A DNA stretch of 64,000 bases from Leucocoprinus leucothites (Eukaryota; Basidiomycota; Agaricomycetes; Agaricales; Agaricaceae): the NCBI GenBank assembly GCA_013368445.1, contig JAACJO010000022.1, positions 434,001 to 498,000 on the forward strand, written 5' to 3'. A program made the translations under genes and the position numbers. Positions 10,216-22,560 of the stretch are shown here, piece by piece. How positions within the stretch are numbered: the stretch's first letter is position 1; every line of letters begins with the position of its first letter. The notes below the pieces were generated by a model. It saw only the letters and a program-made list of their open reading frames with translations, searched no databases and was not told the origin of the DNA.

Positions 10216-11481
10216 GTGGGGGCAGAGCAGTGTGCTCAAAGTCCCAGATCAGTCATGTCACCATTACCAGTGAGAGGTCTTGATGGGAAATCACCCATAC
10301 ATGACTTGACTGCCGAGACTGGCTCATCCAGCCTATCAAACATTTCAAGAGAGTGTACAGAGCCACTGCAGGAGAGTAATTTAACTCCAGGAAGCACTGG
10401 GAGCCTGGGGTATGGTGATCCAGATAATGATGTGAGGGAGATGAGAGGGAAGGCTCCTTCTCTTGTTGTTGCCACAGAAGCACACTGGAAAATCAAGAAC
10501 CTCCTCTTTCTGCCATACCACACTGACCCTGGATACAAGAAATCAAATCTTGATGATCTCTTGCTTTGTCGTCTTTGAGCAATGAGGCAATTCCTCTGGA
10601 TATACATCAATGAGGATTCACCAACTTATAATCAGTGGATGACTTTGTCACTTAGTGCTTCTGACATTCTTGAGAAGGGTCCATGGCATGCACGGCAGCT
10701 GCATGAGTGGACCTCAGCTTTTATTAAAGATGGAGAGCTCCCCAAGGATAACTACCAATGGAGAGAATCAATAATTCAAGATGAGGGCCTACAGCAAGAG
10801 CTTATGACCCATTTACAGTCAATTGGCAAATTCATTTCAGCTTCAGACATCAAAGATTATATGGATAAATCTGATGTCCAGGTCCAGTATAATCTCAAGA
10901 AAGGTATATACCTCTCAACCACACATACATGGCTCAAGGAGCTAGGCTATTGGTGGCAGAGAGAGAAGAATGAGCAATATGTGGATGGGCATGAAAGAGA
11001 GGATGTTGTGGAGTACTGCACTAATGTCTTTCTTCCTGCATGGAAGAAAATTGTTCCCTATCTTTGGACATGGTCTGATGATGGAACAACTGAGATCATT
11101 GTTCCACCAGCCAATGGCAAGCCCTCACAACAAAGGATTGCAGTGTGGCACCATGACAAGTCAATGTATTATTAAAATGATCAACAGAAAGTATGCTGGG
11201 TCCACAATGATGAAACTCCAGAACCTGAACCTAAAGGGGAAGGTCCTTTATATATGGTTTCTGATTTCATGTCTGCAGACTATGGCTGGCTACATACTCC
11301 ACCTGGGGCTACAGAATTCAAAGAAGCTCATATCACTTTTAGACCTGGGAAAAATCATGATGGTTATCTCACCAATGACAATATTCTCGCCCAGGTGGAG
11401 GATGCAATGGATATTTTATCTGAGTATTATCCAGAAGATAAGCATATTTTTGTTTTTGATAATGCCACTACTCACACTAAA
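10216..11481 (+). pseudogene. Element H transposase, 5' part
   Basis: The frame from about 10220 to 11174 is nearly open (one stop before MRQFLWIYIN at 10582). It contains YLSTTHTWLKELGYWW and a WHHDKSMYY motif (about 11140-11172), where relatives found widely in agaric genomes have HDES around the first catalytic Asp. After a stop it continues as VSDFMSADYGWLHTP and then HIFVFDNATTHTK, holding the second catalytic Asp. At 11481 it is cut by Gypsy-B. I recognise the family as a large DDE transposase common in Agaricomycetes, but cannot place it in a named superfamily from sequence alone. Confidence 0.75.
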
Positions 11482-12178
11482 TGTTAAGATTTACAGTCAG
11501 AGTGCCTAGTAATATCATGTGTCACAACATGTGATTGGGTTACATAAGACAGTGGCTAACTGGTCTTTAACCTACTTCAATTAATAAGCTTGAGTATTCT
11601 CAAAAGCTCAGTAAGAGAAGGCCAAGAAGACTTGAGGTAAGTCTAAGGTAGCACAAGGTTCAAGACAACAACAATGATACAAGTGAATTCAAGGCAGGGC
11701 AAGTAAACACAAGTAGTCTGGGAAACAAAGGAAAGATTAAACTTGTGTTTAATCTTCCAAGTACAAAGTCTTTAAATACTAACTAAGTGAAATGATATCA
11801 AACTATGAAACTACAACTACAAGTCCTGGATCACTATCATGATTCTGATAAATATGTATCTGTCTGCCAATGTAACAGCTATCATAGTTAGATATCAAAT
11901 AGTTCCAATCCAAATGTGATGTCCATAAAACCATCATTGTCTGTTTATCAATCTTATTAGTCTATAACGATCAAACAGCGAAACCATTTCTCCTGATCCT
12001 CCTAATGACATCCATCTAGTTGTACTTGTCCCAATCGACATTGAATTGTTCTTCTTCCACATCAAACTTACCAACATACTCTTCCCAATCAAGAACTGCA
12101 GGTTTGGACTGTGTGGCTGTGTCGGCATCTAAGATGATTAAGTCACAGTGGGTGTCAATCAAATTGATGTTTATAACA
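11482..12178 (-). repeat. 3' LTR of Gypsy-B (697 bp)
   Basis: It starts TGTTAAGATTTACAG and ends TTTATAACA on the plus strand. It is nearly identical to 21131-21827, with scattered transitions. Confidence 0.92.
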
Positions 12179-12249
12179 TTATCCCTTTTGTAGGACTTGA
12201 TGTCCTCATCAATGTCCTTATCCAAATTGGGCTCAGTAATCTCCATAGG

Positions 12250-13624
12250 GCTCTCCTATGATGTTGGCAATTGCAACATTGTCGTAGGGGTCATCATATT
12301 CTTCTCCATAAGCGTTCCTATAATCATAACCTCCATCTGAGACTCATCGAGGTCTGAGGTGGCATTGGGTATGAGGTCGACAGCGAGGCATTTGGTAATG
12401 TGTATGTCTGGTGTCAGGAGTCAGGTGAGCTAGAGAACACAGCAGTAGAACTCGTGTTCTACTTGTGTCTGTTGAGTCAAGTCCCACATGGAGGAAGACT
12501 TCATTTTTCCTTTGTTGTTGGCATCAAATAGATTGGATCGGGCGGGCTTCTTGAGCTGAAGTAGTTTGGGAAGAAGGTAAGGGGAGGTTTCTGGGTCTAA
12601 ATACTTGGGATGGATATTTGCAGGTAAGGATAGGTTTGAGCCATTGTCATTCTCAATTAGAGACTCTGCTGATGAATGAGGTGAGGGGAAAGAGGTGTAA
12701 TTGTGGGAACTTTGCAATGGCTCATCATTGTAAGGCCTGTGCAAATTCTCAGGTGGTACATGCTCAGTGTTTGTTGAGGAAGCAATATCTTCCAAGATGT
12801 CCGGGGGCAGAATGTTGGCAGTAGTGGCAGGTGTAACGTTTGCATTGGTCCATAAAATGACCATAGACCCTACAGATTGTGCAGTACTCTCTCAGTGTAG
12901 TACTTTTGGGGGTGGGAATCGAGTGGGGTTCCGTTTGTGGCAATTGTAGTCTATGATCATTCATTCCAGTCTGTTCCATTCTCTGAGGGGTGTCAGGTTG
13001 AGCCACATCAGGAAATTCAGTGGGAATTCCATCAGTTCCATCATTGGGTCCATCCAGGTACTAGAGAGTAGGAAGTTCAGATCCTTGTTGAGTCTCACTA
13101 GGCTCATTTGGATCTGGGGTCTTTGGGAAAGCATGAAGGGCTTGTTCAGCCGCTGACACAATTTTCCTAATGACAGGCAATTCAACAGTTCGGTGAAGTG
13201 AACTAATGTGACACTTGAAGGAATGTGAGTGGTGGAGCAACATGTGTTTAAGAAATAGGAGAGTAGTCCAGTCCTCCCTGAATAGGTTGAATTGAACAGC
13301 ATCGAGTGAATCTTTGTGGAGAGTGGCCCTAGCTTCAGTGAAGGGGGCATTGTAGAGTTGGAAGGTTTGAATGGCTCTAGTGGGGTTGGTGTAGGTTTCT
13401 TCTGGTGGGAAATCTTCCGAAATTGAGGAAGAGGACTGAGTGATGGTCGTGACTGGAGGGGCAACAACATAGCTCATTCCTGTTCCAGGTAAGGTATATG
13501 TTGGAGGGCGTGGAGATAAATGACTGGAGTTAGACATGGTGTCTGATTTGCAAAGGGGTACTAGGGGTGTATTGGATTGGTAGGTATACAGTTCTGGGGT
13601 GGTGTTTGGAATGAGATGTTGCAT
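12250..13624 (-). pseudogene. Gypsy-B ORF3 downstream of pol, with two zinc knuckles
   Basis: A separate frame begins 13 bp after the integrase/chromodomain stop (MQHLIPNTTPELYTYQ, 13624) and runs about 190 codons, through a Pro/Ser/Thr-rich N terminus and a helical region (TARAIQ-like to VIRKIVSAAEQALHAF), to a stop at 13061. The same frame then continues through FPDVAQPDTPQRMEQ to two cysteine clusters near 12900-12790: CTICRVYGHFMDQC (CX2CX4HX4C) and CHYCQHSAPGHLGRYC (CX2CX6HX4C). Further frames extend to the 3' LTR. Retroelements normally place zinc knuckles in Gag, and Gypsy-B Gag has its own, so a second set in the env position is unexpected. Function is unknown; a nucleic-acid-binding accessory protein is the simplest inference. 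Confidence 0.65.
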
Positions 13625-13636
13625 GATTCTGGTTTT

Positions 13637-16600
13637 TCAACAAAGTTCGTAATGCTGTTCATAAGTGTCTAGCATCTCCTGTCCATTCTTTAGGGTGTCT
13701 GCAGGCTGCCATGTCTGTTCTGAGTTGGGGTATCCTTTCCAATGAATCAGATATTCAATCTTTCTGCAGCGTGTTTTGCAATGGCAAACAATGTCTTCGA
13801 CTTCCCATTCTTCTTCTCCTTCTATGAGATCAGGTGGTGGGTTCTCAAAATGATTTCCATATTCGTCGTTCTCAGTTACTGGCCATAGGAGTCCTATGTG
13901 GAAGTGGGGATGAACTTTCCATGATTTGGGTAATTTTAGTTCGTAGTTCACAGGTCCAAGCTTCTTAGTGATTTCGAAAGGTCCTACGCATTTCACTGAT
14001 AGTTTCCTTGATGGTGCTCGAATAGGGAGGTTGCATGAATCCAGCCAGACCTTTTGTCCTACTTCTAGTTTCGGAAGTGGACCTTTGATGTGTTCAGTCA
14101 TAGTTTGCCTTGCTTTCTCATGCAAATCCTGTGCAGCTATGCGGATATTCTTTATCCAGTCAATGCGGTCTTCAGTCACCAGGTTATTTGTTGGTTCTTG
14201 ATCAGTTGGGAAAGCTTTGAGGGGGTGGCCATACATCAGTTTGAAGGGTGTTTGTGATCGATTAGAATGGGTTCTGGAGTTATGTGCAAATTCAACAAGG
14301 GGTAGTTTCTTTGGCCAGTCAAGTGCATTCTTGGAGCAGTAAGCAGAGGTACATTTCAATTTCCTGGTTGAAGCATTTGGTGGTACTGTCAGATTGTGGA
14401 TGGTATGCAGTAGATTGTGTGTGTTCTATTCCTACCTTCTTGAACAGAGCTTGGATAGATTTAGCAACAAATCTAGGGTCTCGATTGGAGATAATTTTGT
14501 CTGGGGTTCCAAAACACAAGAAGACATTTTTGATTAACAGATCAGAGATATGATCTGCAGTGGCTTCTTTTTGTGTTGGTACTATAATTATCCCTTTTGT
14601 GAGTCCATGGTCCACTATGGACAAAATAGAATTGAATCCATTGACTTCTGGGAGATTGGTGATGAGATCCATAGCTATTTGTGTGAATGGTTGGAGAGAG
14701 AATGGTCCTTTAATGGGTTGGAGTGGGGGCTTGAAAGGTCATCAGTTGATCTTGTATTGTTGACAGATGGGGCATCCTTTCACATAATTTTTGACAAAAG
14801 CTCTCATTCCAGGCCATGTGACATATTCGTCTAGTTTGTATATAGTTTTGGTTATACCAGGGTGTCCTGCTGCTGGGGCATTGTGTACTTGTTGGAGTAA
14901 GTGTTTCTTGAATGTGTTGTTGGCAGGGAGTGTGAAACATCCTTTTCATCAATGTGTGGTGAGCCATCGGGTTTCATTGGGAGTGATTCTTTGATTTCTG
15001 GATCGAGGATATCAATGTCCATTGCTGGGAAAGATGATGTATCAAACATATGGGCAGGGATGGCTGCTTGTGGTTTTTCTTCTTCTTCGGTGACGTGGTC
15101 AGGTTGGCATGAGAGTGCATCAGCTGCGACATTTTTGATGCTGACAATGTGGCATATCTTGACTTTATGGGCACTGATGAGGGCGGACCATCGAATTGTC
15201 CATCAGGATAACTTTGATAGTTTAGCCCAATGGATGATATTGTCGTAATCTGTCCATATGACAGTTTCATGTGGTGATCCATTGATGTAGTGTCGCCATT
15301 CTTGTAATGCGCAGATGATTGCTAGGAATTCTTGTTCAGATGTATGGTATTGTTTTTTAGTGAGGGAAAATCCTTTTGAGTGGAAGAAACACAGGTGCAT
15401 GATACCATTCGAATCCTTTTGAAGTAAAACTGCACCTGATACATGATTTGAGGTGTCGGTTTGTATTTCGAAGGGGTTGGTTGGATCAGGGGTTATGAGG
15501 ATGGGTTCTTGTAGAAATTTCTTTTTGAGGGTATTGAATGATATTTGAGCTTCTGAATTCCATTGAAACAGTTGATTTTTGCGAAGGAGGGCGTCAAGAG
15601 GGGCTGCATAGTGGGCATAATTTCGTATAAATTTTCGATAGAAGTTGCAAAAACCAATGAATTTGCAGATATCACATGGGTTCTTGGGTGTTGGCCAATC
15701 CACTATTCCTTTGAGTTTTATTGGGTCCATGCATACTTTGTTGGGTGAAATTATGAATCCTAGATATGCCAATTTTTCTTTCTTGAAATCACATTTCTCT
15801 GCTTTGAGATAGAGATCATGTTTTTGGAAGATTTCAAAAACTTGGCAGGTGATTTCTCATAGTTCTCTTTTTGTTTTCACATGAATCAGTACATCGTCCA
15901 TGTAAATGATAACTTTGTTTCGATGAATGAGAGGAGCAAGGATGGTGTCCATCATGTTTTGGAATGTTGCTGGGCTGTTGCACATTCCGAAAAACATAAC
16001 AGTGGGTTCAAATAACCCTTTGTGTGTACAGAAAGCTCCTTTCCATTGATCTCCATCAAAAATGTGAATGTTGTTATATCCCAACTGTACATCGAGTGCT
16101 GTAAAATATTTTGATCCTTGGAGTCAATTGAGTATTGACTGGATACTGGGGATTGGATATGCATTTTTGATGGTGTGTTCATTAAGGTATCGATAATCTT
16201 GGCATGGTCTCAGAGATCCATTTTTCTTGGATACAAAGAAGAAAGGAGAAGCCATTGGTGACTTCGATGGTTGAATGTATCCCTTTTGTAGGTTTTCTTC
16301 TAAGAATTTGTTGAGCTCGAGGGTTTTTCCATATGATAGTTTGTATGAAGGAAAAGCTTTGGGTTGAAAAGATGGTTTTATCTCGATTTTGTGGTCATAG
16401 GTTCGAGATGGTGGGAATCGTTCACTTTTCTTTTCACTGAAGAGGTCAAGGAATTCATGAAGATAATTGGGTACAATTTTCATGGGGTCAGTTTCTTTCT
16501 TTTCTCCATGTTGTTGGGTGAATGTCTGCAAATGTGATGTTTTGGCATTGAATTTGATGAAATCTCTGTCTGACAGGTTGAGTTCATCCAGTCTGATTGC

Positions 16601-17000
16601 ATTGGGGAATGCTGAATCTAATAATGTAGTGAATTCTTGGTTTTCAAGGTAAGATCACCAAGAAAGGGTTTTCTTGGTCCAATCTACGTCAGGGTTGTGT
16701 TTTGAAAACCATGGGATTCCATAGATTATTCAAGGTCATCCTAAGTTTATGACAATTGTGTTGGTTTTGATTCGTTTTCCATAAATGGTAGTTTCAATTA
16801 TTACATAGTTGGTGATGGATGTGTTTTCTACTACTGATCCGTCTCCATTCCTGATAGTGAGTGGTTTTGGGAGTTTTCTTCTTGGAAGTTTCCATTTATT
16901 TATGAGATCTTAATCAACAAGATTGGCTCCATCTCCTGAATCAAGGAGTGCTAAGGTATCCACAGTTCTCTCAGGTAGGTGCACTTTGAGGGGAAGATAA
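13637..17000 (-). pseudogene. Gypsy-B pol: protease, RT, RNase H, integrase, chromodomain
   Basis: Reading on the minus strand: retropepsin LALLDSGDGANLVD (about 16955); RT from about 16530, with FFFVSKKNGSLRPCQDYRYL, the catalytic VIIYMDDVLIH (about 15885) and FIGFCNFYRKFI; RNase H with GAVLLQKDSNG and EQEFLAIICALQEWRHYI; a decayed zinc-binding region near 14900; the integrase core with MDLITNLPEV, NRDPRFVAKS and FNQEIEMYL (Asp-Asp-Glu triad); and a C-terminal chromodomain (EWEVEDIVCHCK... IEYLIHWKGYPNSEQTWQP, about 13795-13690). Stops interrupt the frame at several points (after SIQSILN and TKREL, and within integrase), so it is inactive. The chromodomain would steer integration toward marked heterochromatin. 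Confidence 0.9.
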
Positions 17001-17789
17001 AGAGTGTTGGATTGCATAGGTGTAAGGGAAACTTCATTTAAATAAGAGAGTCCTGTTGGGGTCTTTGGTCTAGGATAGCTATCGTTCTGTAGTCTGTTTG
17101 AGAAATAAATGGGTCCATTTGAATCTGGGGTTGATGAACAAGAGGATAAATAAGAGGGTGTACACTGTCTAGTAGAGGGTTTTCACGAGTTAGACATGGA
17201 TGCTAATCATCTGAGGCAAAATCCTGGATTTCTCGATGGACAAATCCGGGTTGGTCTGCATGCTCATTGTAGACATTTACAACTTCTTCATCGTCAGGGA
17301 TGTTTTGGACAATTTCGTTGAGTTGCATGCTTTGGAAGTGTCTCTGGTTCTTCTTGTCATTATCACATGGTTTCCTAGGCGATACAGGTCGCTTATGCTT
17401 GGCATTTTTGGATTGGGATTTTCGTGGGATTTTCAAAAGGTGTGCTTTACGTTTGGGACAGTCTTGAGCAAAGTGTCCAGTTTGTTCACATTCAAAACAT
17501 GTTCCTTTTCTGAGACTTTCTTTTTGATGTGAAGAAAGGATTGTATCAAACGCTTGTAGGATCAATTGTTTAATGTTTTCTTGATGGTCTTCATCGTCAT
17601 CTTTGCTTTTGTCAGACGATGAATCATCGTTTTGTTGGTAGCCTTGAGAAATTGTGAAGTTCTGAAGTAATGCTTCCATAGCATCAACGTCCATCGCATT
17701 CAGGTCTCTATTAGGTTGGAGCAGGATGTAGCCTTGACTCTGGTAATGATTATGCCTTTTTGGTTTTGCCATCTTTCTTCGGGAGTATA

Positions 17790-19382
17790 CAGTGGCTCAA
17801 AAAACTGTCCCAATGTTTTCGCATTTTGGACATATTTGCTAATACCAGGGCAGATATATGGCCTAGCATCCTGAAAATATTCACACAGGTACCTTGACAT
17901 ATTGGGCGCATATATTCCCATGATCACATGACCTTGTCCATCAATGAATTAATAATGAATTATCGAAAATATCTACTCATTGGGACAGTTTTTTGACCCT
18001 CTGTTATCTACCTACTCAATACTTTGTATGACCTCCTCTTGCCCTGATAACTGCCTCAATCCTTCTGGGCATGCTTTCTATCAGCCTTTGGCACCTTTCT
18101 GCTGGAATCTTATTCCACTCCTCTACTAGCCTCTCCCACAATTCAAATACTCCCTTGGGTGGTCTTTCATATGCCTTCAGCTGGTCCTTCAGGTAGGTCC
18201 AGAGGTGTTCAATGGGATTTAGGTCAGGGGATTGTGCAGGCCATGGTAGAACTTGAATGTTGTTGTCCACAAACCATTGTTGTCCCAGTTTTGAGGTGTG
18301 TTTTGGGTCATTATCCTGCTGGAATATCCTCTCCTCCTCCTCCATCTCCAACTTTTCAAAGCTTTCCACCACCCCATTGTCCAAAATCTCGCAGTATTGC
18401 ACTGCATCCATATTCCCTTGAACCTCTATCAGCTTTCCTACCCCATTCCACACCATACACCCCCACACCATCATGTTACCACCTCCTCCATGTTTGACAG
18501 TAAGGAGAGTGGTCCTATCTGACAGTGGTTCCCCCCTCTCCTTCCAGGTATACACCTTTCCATCTGACCCAATCCTGTTGATCTTTGTTTCATCTGTCCA
18601 CAACACCCTCTTCCAGTCCTCCACTGTCCAATTCCTATGTTCATGTGCAAAGTCAAGGCGTTCCTCACGATGTCACTTTTTGAGTAGAGGTCGTTTGATC
18701 TTGGTTACAGAGCGAAATCCATTATCCTGAAGGGTATTTCTGACAGTTTGGGGTGTGACAGGGTCAGACAGAGTAGAGTTAATGAAAGTTGTAGCCTGGA
18801 CAGCATTGTCTAGCTTTCCAGAGGTTATTTGGTGAATTATTGCTTTTTTATCACGAGGAGAAAGCTTGGAAGGATGTCCTCCCTTGTTGTTTTCCTTGTC
18901 CCCATCAACTTCTTTCTTGATCCTCCCAACAGTAGACTTTCCTAGACCAGTTTTATGTTCAATCTGGCGCAAGGAATAGCCATCTTTGAGAAGAGAAGTG
19001 ACTTGGGAGTATTGGGTAGAAGAGATAGCTTTCATGATGTAGTGGCAGGAAGAAAGACAGTTGTAGCCATCTCAACATGTCAACCAAGGTCACATGATCT
19101 TGTTTATTACTCCCACGCCTGCCCTGATGCTCCCCTGGCATGTTACAAGGTAGATACTGGGAGGCTGACAGGGGGTCAAAAAACTGTCCCAATGAGTAGA
19201 TATTTTTGATAATTCATTATTAATTCATTGATGGACAAGGTCATGTGATCATGGGAATATATGCGCCCAATATGTCAAGGTACCCGTGTGAATATTTTCA
19301 GGATGCTAGGCCATATATCTGCCCTGGTATTAGCAAATATGTCCAAAATGCGAAAACATTGGGACAGTTTTTTGAGCCACTG
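17790..19382 (-). mobile_element. Tc1-like transposon J, copy 1, with ~210-bp terminal inverted repeats
   Basis: The ends begin CAGTGGCTCAAAAAACTGTC and are flanked by TA (17788-17789 and 19383-19384). The inverted repeats are unusually long: roughly 17790-18000 pairs with 19172-19382. The length is 1593 bp, the same as copy 2 at 41885-43477. Confidence 0.92.
18016..19035 (-). pseudogene. Tc1-J1 transposase with one in-frame stop
   Basis: The N-terminal half (MKAISSTQYSQVTSLLK, helix-turn-helix DGYSLRQIEHKTGLGKSTV) runs to a TGA after RPLLKK near 18672. Beyond it the same frame stays open to 18016 with the full catalytic core: RVLWTDETKINRIG, FQQDNDPKHTSK, SPDLNPIEHLWTYLK (DD34E) and the terminal AVIRARGGHTKY. 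The stop occupies a position where an Arg CGA is likely, so a single CpG transition would explain it. Apart from that stop the gene looks complete (about 340 codons). Confidence 0.88.
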
Positions 19383-21130
19383 TATCTGGGGGTGTCTTCA
19401 ATAATAGTCTGCCTCTATTCTTTTGGTTTCTTCCACTGCATGTGCTGCTGTGAACCATTCCTCCAAGTTGTTTCCTGGATGTTTTGAAATAGCTCGGATT
19501 GCAATGCTTGGGTCGAGACCTTGGAATTGATGAATGAGTTGTTGGGTTTCTCTGACTCTGGCTCAGTTAGCCAGGATTCTGAACTCCATGATATAGGTTT
19601 CGATGGGTCTTTGCAATTGTTTGAGTGCAAGCCATTTTCTGAGGAAACTTTCACTTTCATTGAAGGGTAAGAACGATTGATCCAGGGCTTGCCAAAATGC
19701 TTCAGCAGAACTGAAGGTAGGTACTCTGTTTTGCATGTGATGGGTGAGAAAATCTCTTTGCCAGAAGCTTGCTCCTTCTCCCATGTTGTAGAGTGCACAG
19801 ATGATGATGTCATGATCAGAGGGGAGTTGATCACAGTTTGCCAGGAAGTAGAGCGAAAGTTGCTCTTTCCATCTTTGGTAATCTTGAGCAGTGCCGTTGA
19901 ACTCTTTGGGTAGGTTGTATTTAATTCCTCTGTAGTTATGTTGTGGATTTTGTTGTTGTGGTTGTCTAAAGAATCTGCCTCCACCTCCACCTCCTCCTCC
20001 ATCTGGACTTTCAGGTAGTCCTTTCCCTTTGAAACCTTGTTGTATTGGTTGGTAGACATTGTATTCTGGGTTGTTTGCCCTATATCCAAATGTGTTTGCT
20101 GCTAAGGTTTCGGATCCTCTGTAGGCTTTGTTGGATTCCATTGGTGATCCTTCTCTTTGTGATCTGTAAGAGGTTTTGGATTCTGATTGTGAATGGGCAG
20201 TAACAGTGGAAGATCCTTGTGAAGGCATTTCTTGGGTTTTGATTGGTTTGATCTGGAGTGTAGGGGTTTCTGTCTGGTGGAAGTTGTCAAGTCTAGCAAG
20301 GGTTTCATTGAGATTGGTTTTGTGTTCTTCTTTGTAGTGTCTGCTTCATTGTTGTTGGACAGCTGGGAGTAAAGATGGGTTTGTTGGAGGTGTAGGAAGT
20401 TTGGGGAGTTGTTGTGTAAAGAGAGTATTTTCAGTTTCTCTAGATTCGGTTGTGGGGTTTTTGTTTGTTGGTTGTTGGGATTCACTTTTGGGGTGAAAGT
20501 GACTTTGGAATTGCTTGGAGAGGTGTGCTGCAAGGTGTGGGGGTTCTGCTCTTCTATGATTGTTGGAAGATGAGCTTTCGGACATTCATAAACAACGATT
20601 GATGGGTGTCATTCAAGTATTAGTTTGATAATACATTGTTGTGTGTCAGGGGTAATATTAGTTCTAAAAATAGAGTCAATAGAGTTGGATGAATTTGGAT
20701 TTTTGTCAGATTCATAATCTGAGTAGTTTTCTGTTTGATCGTTGATCTTGCTGATCCACAATGGTGATTCGGGTTCTTTGGATGACATTAGTCTGCTAGT
20801 CAGACGCTCGTGGTTGGACTCTTCTGATTGGCTGCCTTCATAGTTTGTATGCAAGGAATCAGGTTGGTTCTTTGGCATGTGCCAGGGGTAATGTATAACT
20901 CTTGGGCATGATTCCTAATCAGAGGCTTGCCAGTTATAGATCAGTTCAGTGTTCTTCTCGGGTGTAGCACAAAGCAATACTAGCCCAAGGATTTCTTCAA
21001 GTGTAGCACAAAGCAACACTAGCTTGTAAGAGATGTCAGATGGTACAGCAACTAGGCAATGAGAACCAAACATGATGGGTTTGTTGTGGGGATACTACTA
21101 GAATCAGCACAGTAGGAAGTTTAATCTTAT

Positions 21131-21827
21131 TGTTAAGATTTACAGTCAGAGTGCCTAGTAACATCACATGTCACAACACGTGATTGGGTTACATAAGACA
21201 GTGGCTAACTGGTCTTTAACCTACTTCAATTAATAAGCTTGAGTATTCTCAAAAGCTCAGTAAGAGAAGGCCAAGAAGACTTGAGGTAAGTCTAAGGTAG
21301 CACAAGGTTCAAGACAACAACAATGATACAAGTGAATTCAAGGCAGGGCAAGTAAACACAAGTAGTCTGGGAAACAAAGGAAAGATTAAACTTGTGTTTA
21401 ATCTTCCAAGTACAAAGTCTTTAAATACTAACTAAGTGAAATGATATCAAACTATGAAACTACAACTACAAGTCCTGGATCACTATCATGATTCTGATAA
21501 ATATGTATCTGTCTGCCAATGTAACAGCTATCATAGTTAGATATCAAATAGTTCCAATCCAAATGTGATGTCCATAAAACCATCATTGTCTGTTTATCAA
21601 TCTTATTAGTCCATAATGATCAAACAGTGAAACCATTTCTCCTGATCCTCCTAATGACATCCGTCCAGTTGTACTTGTCCCAATTGACATCAAATTGTTC
21701 TTCTTCCACATCAAACTTACCAATATACTCTTCCCAATCAAGAACCGCAGCTTCGGACTGTGTGGCTGTGTCGGCATCTAAGATGATTAAGTCATAGTGG
21801 GTGTCAATCAAATCGATGTTTATAACA
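21131..21827 (-). repeat. 5' LTR of Gypsy-B (697 bp)
   Basis: This is the partner of 11482-12178. On the minus strand it is followed by a leader of about 550 bp (21130-20586) without a clear gene, apart from a small frame at 20878-20609. Confidence 0.92.
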
Positions 21828-22560
21828 CTAAAAGGCTAGCCACTGCACTATCAGCTAATTTTGGTGTTGATGTCACAGTTTTCAAGGATGGCAAGCCGTG
21901 TATTGGTGTGGGAGGAAAACCATTGAGGAAGAAGCTTCAGATGGGGCTGGGAAGACTTCCAGATGGCACTATTCAGCATTTCTACAATGAAAGTGGTATA
22001 TTCAAGGGCACAACAAAGATCCTTCAGGAACATGGCCTTACTGAAGAATTGACACTCAATCTCATGTGCAAGAATTTCAAGTGTCCATCAACAAACTGCT
22101 GTCAACATTGTGTGCTATATAATCAGCCAGACTTTGCAGGTCAGATATCAGCCCTCGAAATCATCTGTCACAGGTGGGGATTTGATGTGATATTCACACC
22201 CAAATATCACTGTGAATTAAACCCTATTGAGCAGTGTTGGGGGGCATCAAAGTGGGTCTATAGGGAATATCCCCAGACAGTTTCTGAGGAGCCATGAAGA
22301 AGAATGTGCTTGCTTCCCTTGAAACTGTCAAAGTTGACACTATCCGAAGATATGTGATTTTCATATCAATACACACTGGTGCTCAGCACATCTCATTCTA
22401 GGTTTTCACAGCATTCTTATTGCTTTATTGATGCATATCAAAATAGTCTTGATTGGAAGCAAGCTGCTTGGGCTTCCAAAAAGTACTGTGGGCATCAAGT
22501 ACTTCCACCCTCATGGAAGGATGATTTACATGCTGTAGGACTAGACTAGACTTTCTATTA
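21828..22560 (+). pseudogene. Element H transposase, 3' part
   Basis: Coding resumes directly after the CTAAA target duplication of Gypsy-B as KRLATALSANFGVDVT. The sequence then runs through GLGRLPDGTIQHFY and ICHRWGFDVIFTPKYHC to ELNPIEQCWGASKWVYREY, which holds the catalytic Glu (about 22215). After a stop at 22297 a C-terminal remnant reads DWKQAAWASKKYCGHQVLP, typical of the family's end. Both halves lie on the plus strand in the expected order. Confidence 0.78.

Larger units (their letters stand above)
17203..20585 (-). pseudogene. Gypsy-B gag, split by Tc1-J1
   Basis: The frame starts MSESSSSNNHRR (20585). A low-complexity N terminus precedes a Gly-rich linker and a capsid region at about 19960-19560 (NLPKEFNGTAQDYQRWKEQL, FWQALDQSFLPF, YIMEFRILAN). 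After one stop and the Tc1-J1 insertion (17790-19382), the frame continues from about 17780 with DAMEALLQNFTISQGYQ and an acidic stretch. The zinc knuckle is CFECEQTGHFAQDC (about 17500), followed by a basic tail. The order capsid, knuckle, protease is normal for Gypsy. Several frame changes make it non-functional. Confidence 0.85.
11482..21827 (-). mobile_element. Ty3/Gypsy chromovirus Gypsy-B (contains Tc1-J1)
   Basis: The element has 697-bp LTRs at both ends, a CTAAA target duplication (11477-11481 and 21828-21832), and minus-strand gag, protease, RT, RNase H, integrase, chromodomain and a 3' ORF with zinc knuckles. Without Tc1-J1 it is about 8.75 kb. The polypurine tract AAAAGGGATAA abuts the 3' LTR, as in Gypsy-D and, with one change, Gypsy-A. 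Confidence 0.92.

Noticed and set aside
10236..10610. 124-codon minus-strand frame
   Set aside because: Antisense to the N-terminal part of the element H transposase, without a motif.
12016..12246. 76-codon minus-strand frame as a separate small gene
   Set aside because: It crosses from the Gypsy-B internal region into the 3' LTR and is repeated in the other LTR; it is LTR sequence plus ORF3 tail.
18159..18497. 112-codon plus-strand frame, also at 42254-42592
   Set aside because: Antisense to the conserved catalytic domain of the Tc1-J transposases; it persists because of the opposite strand's coding constraint.
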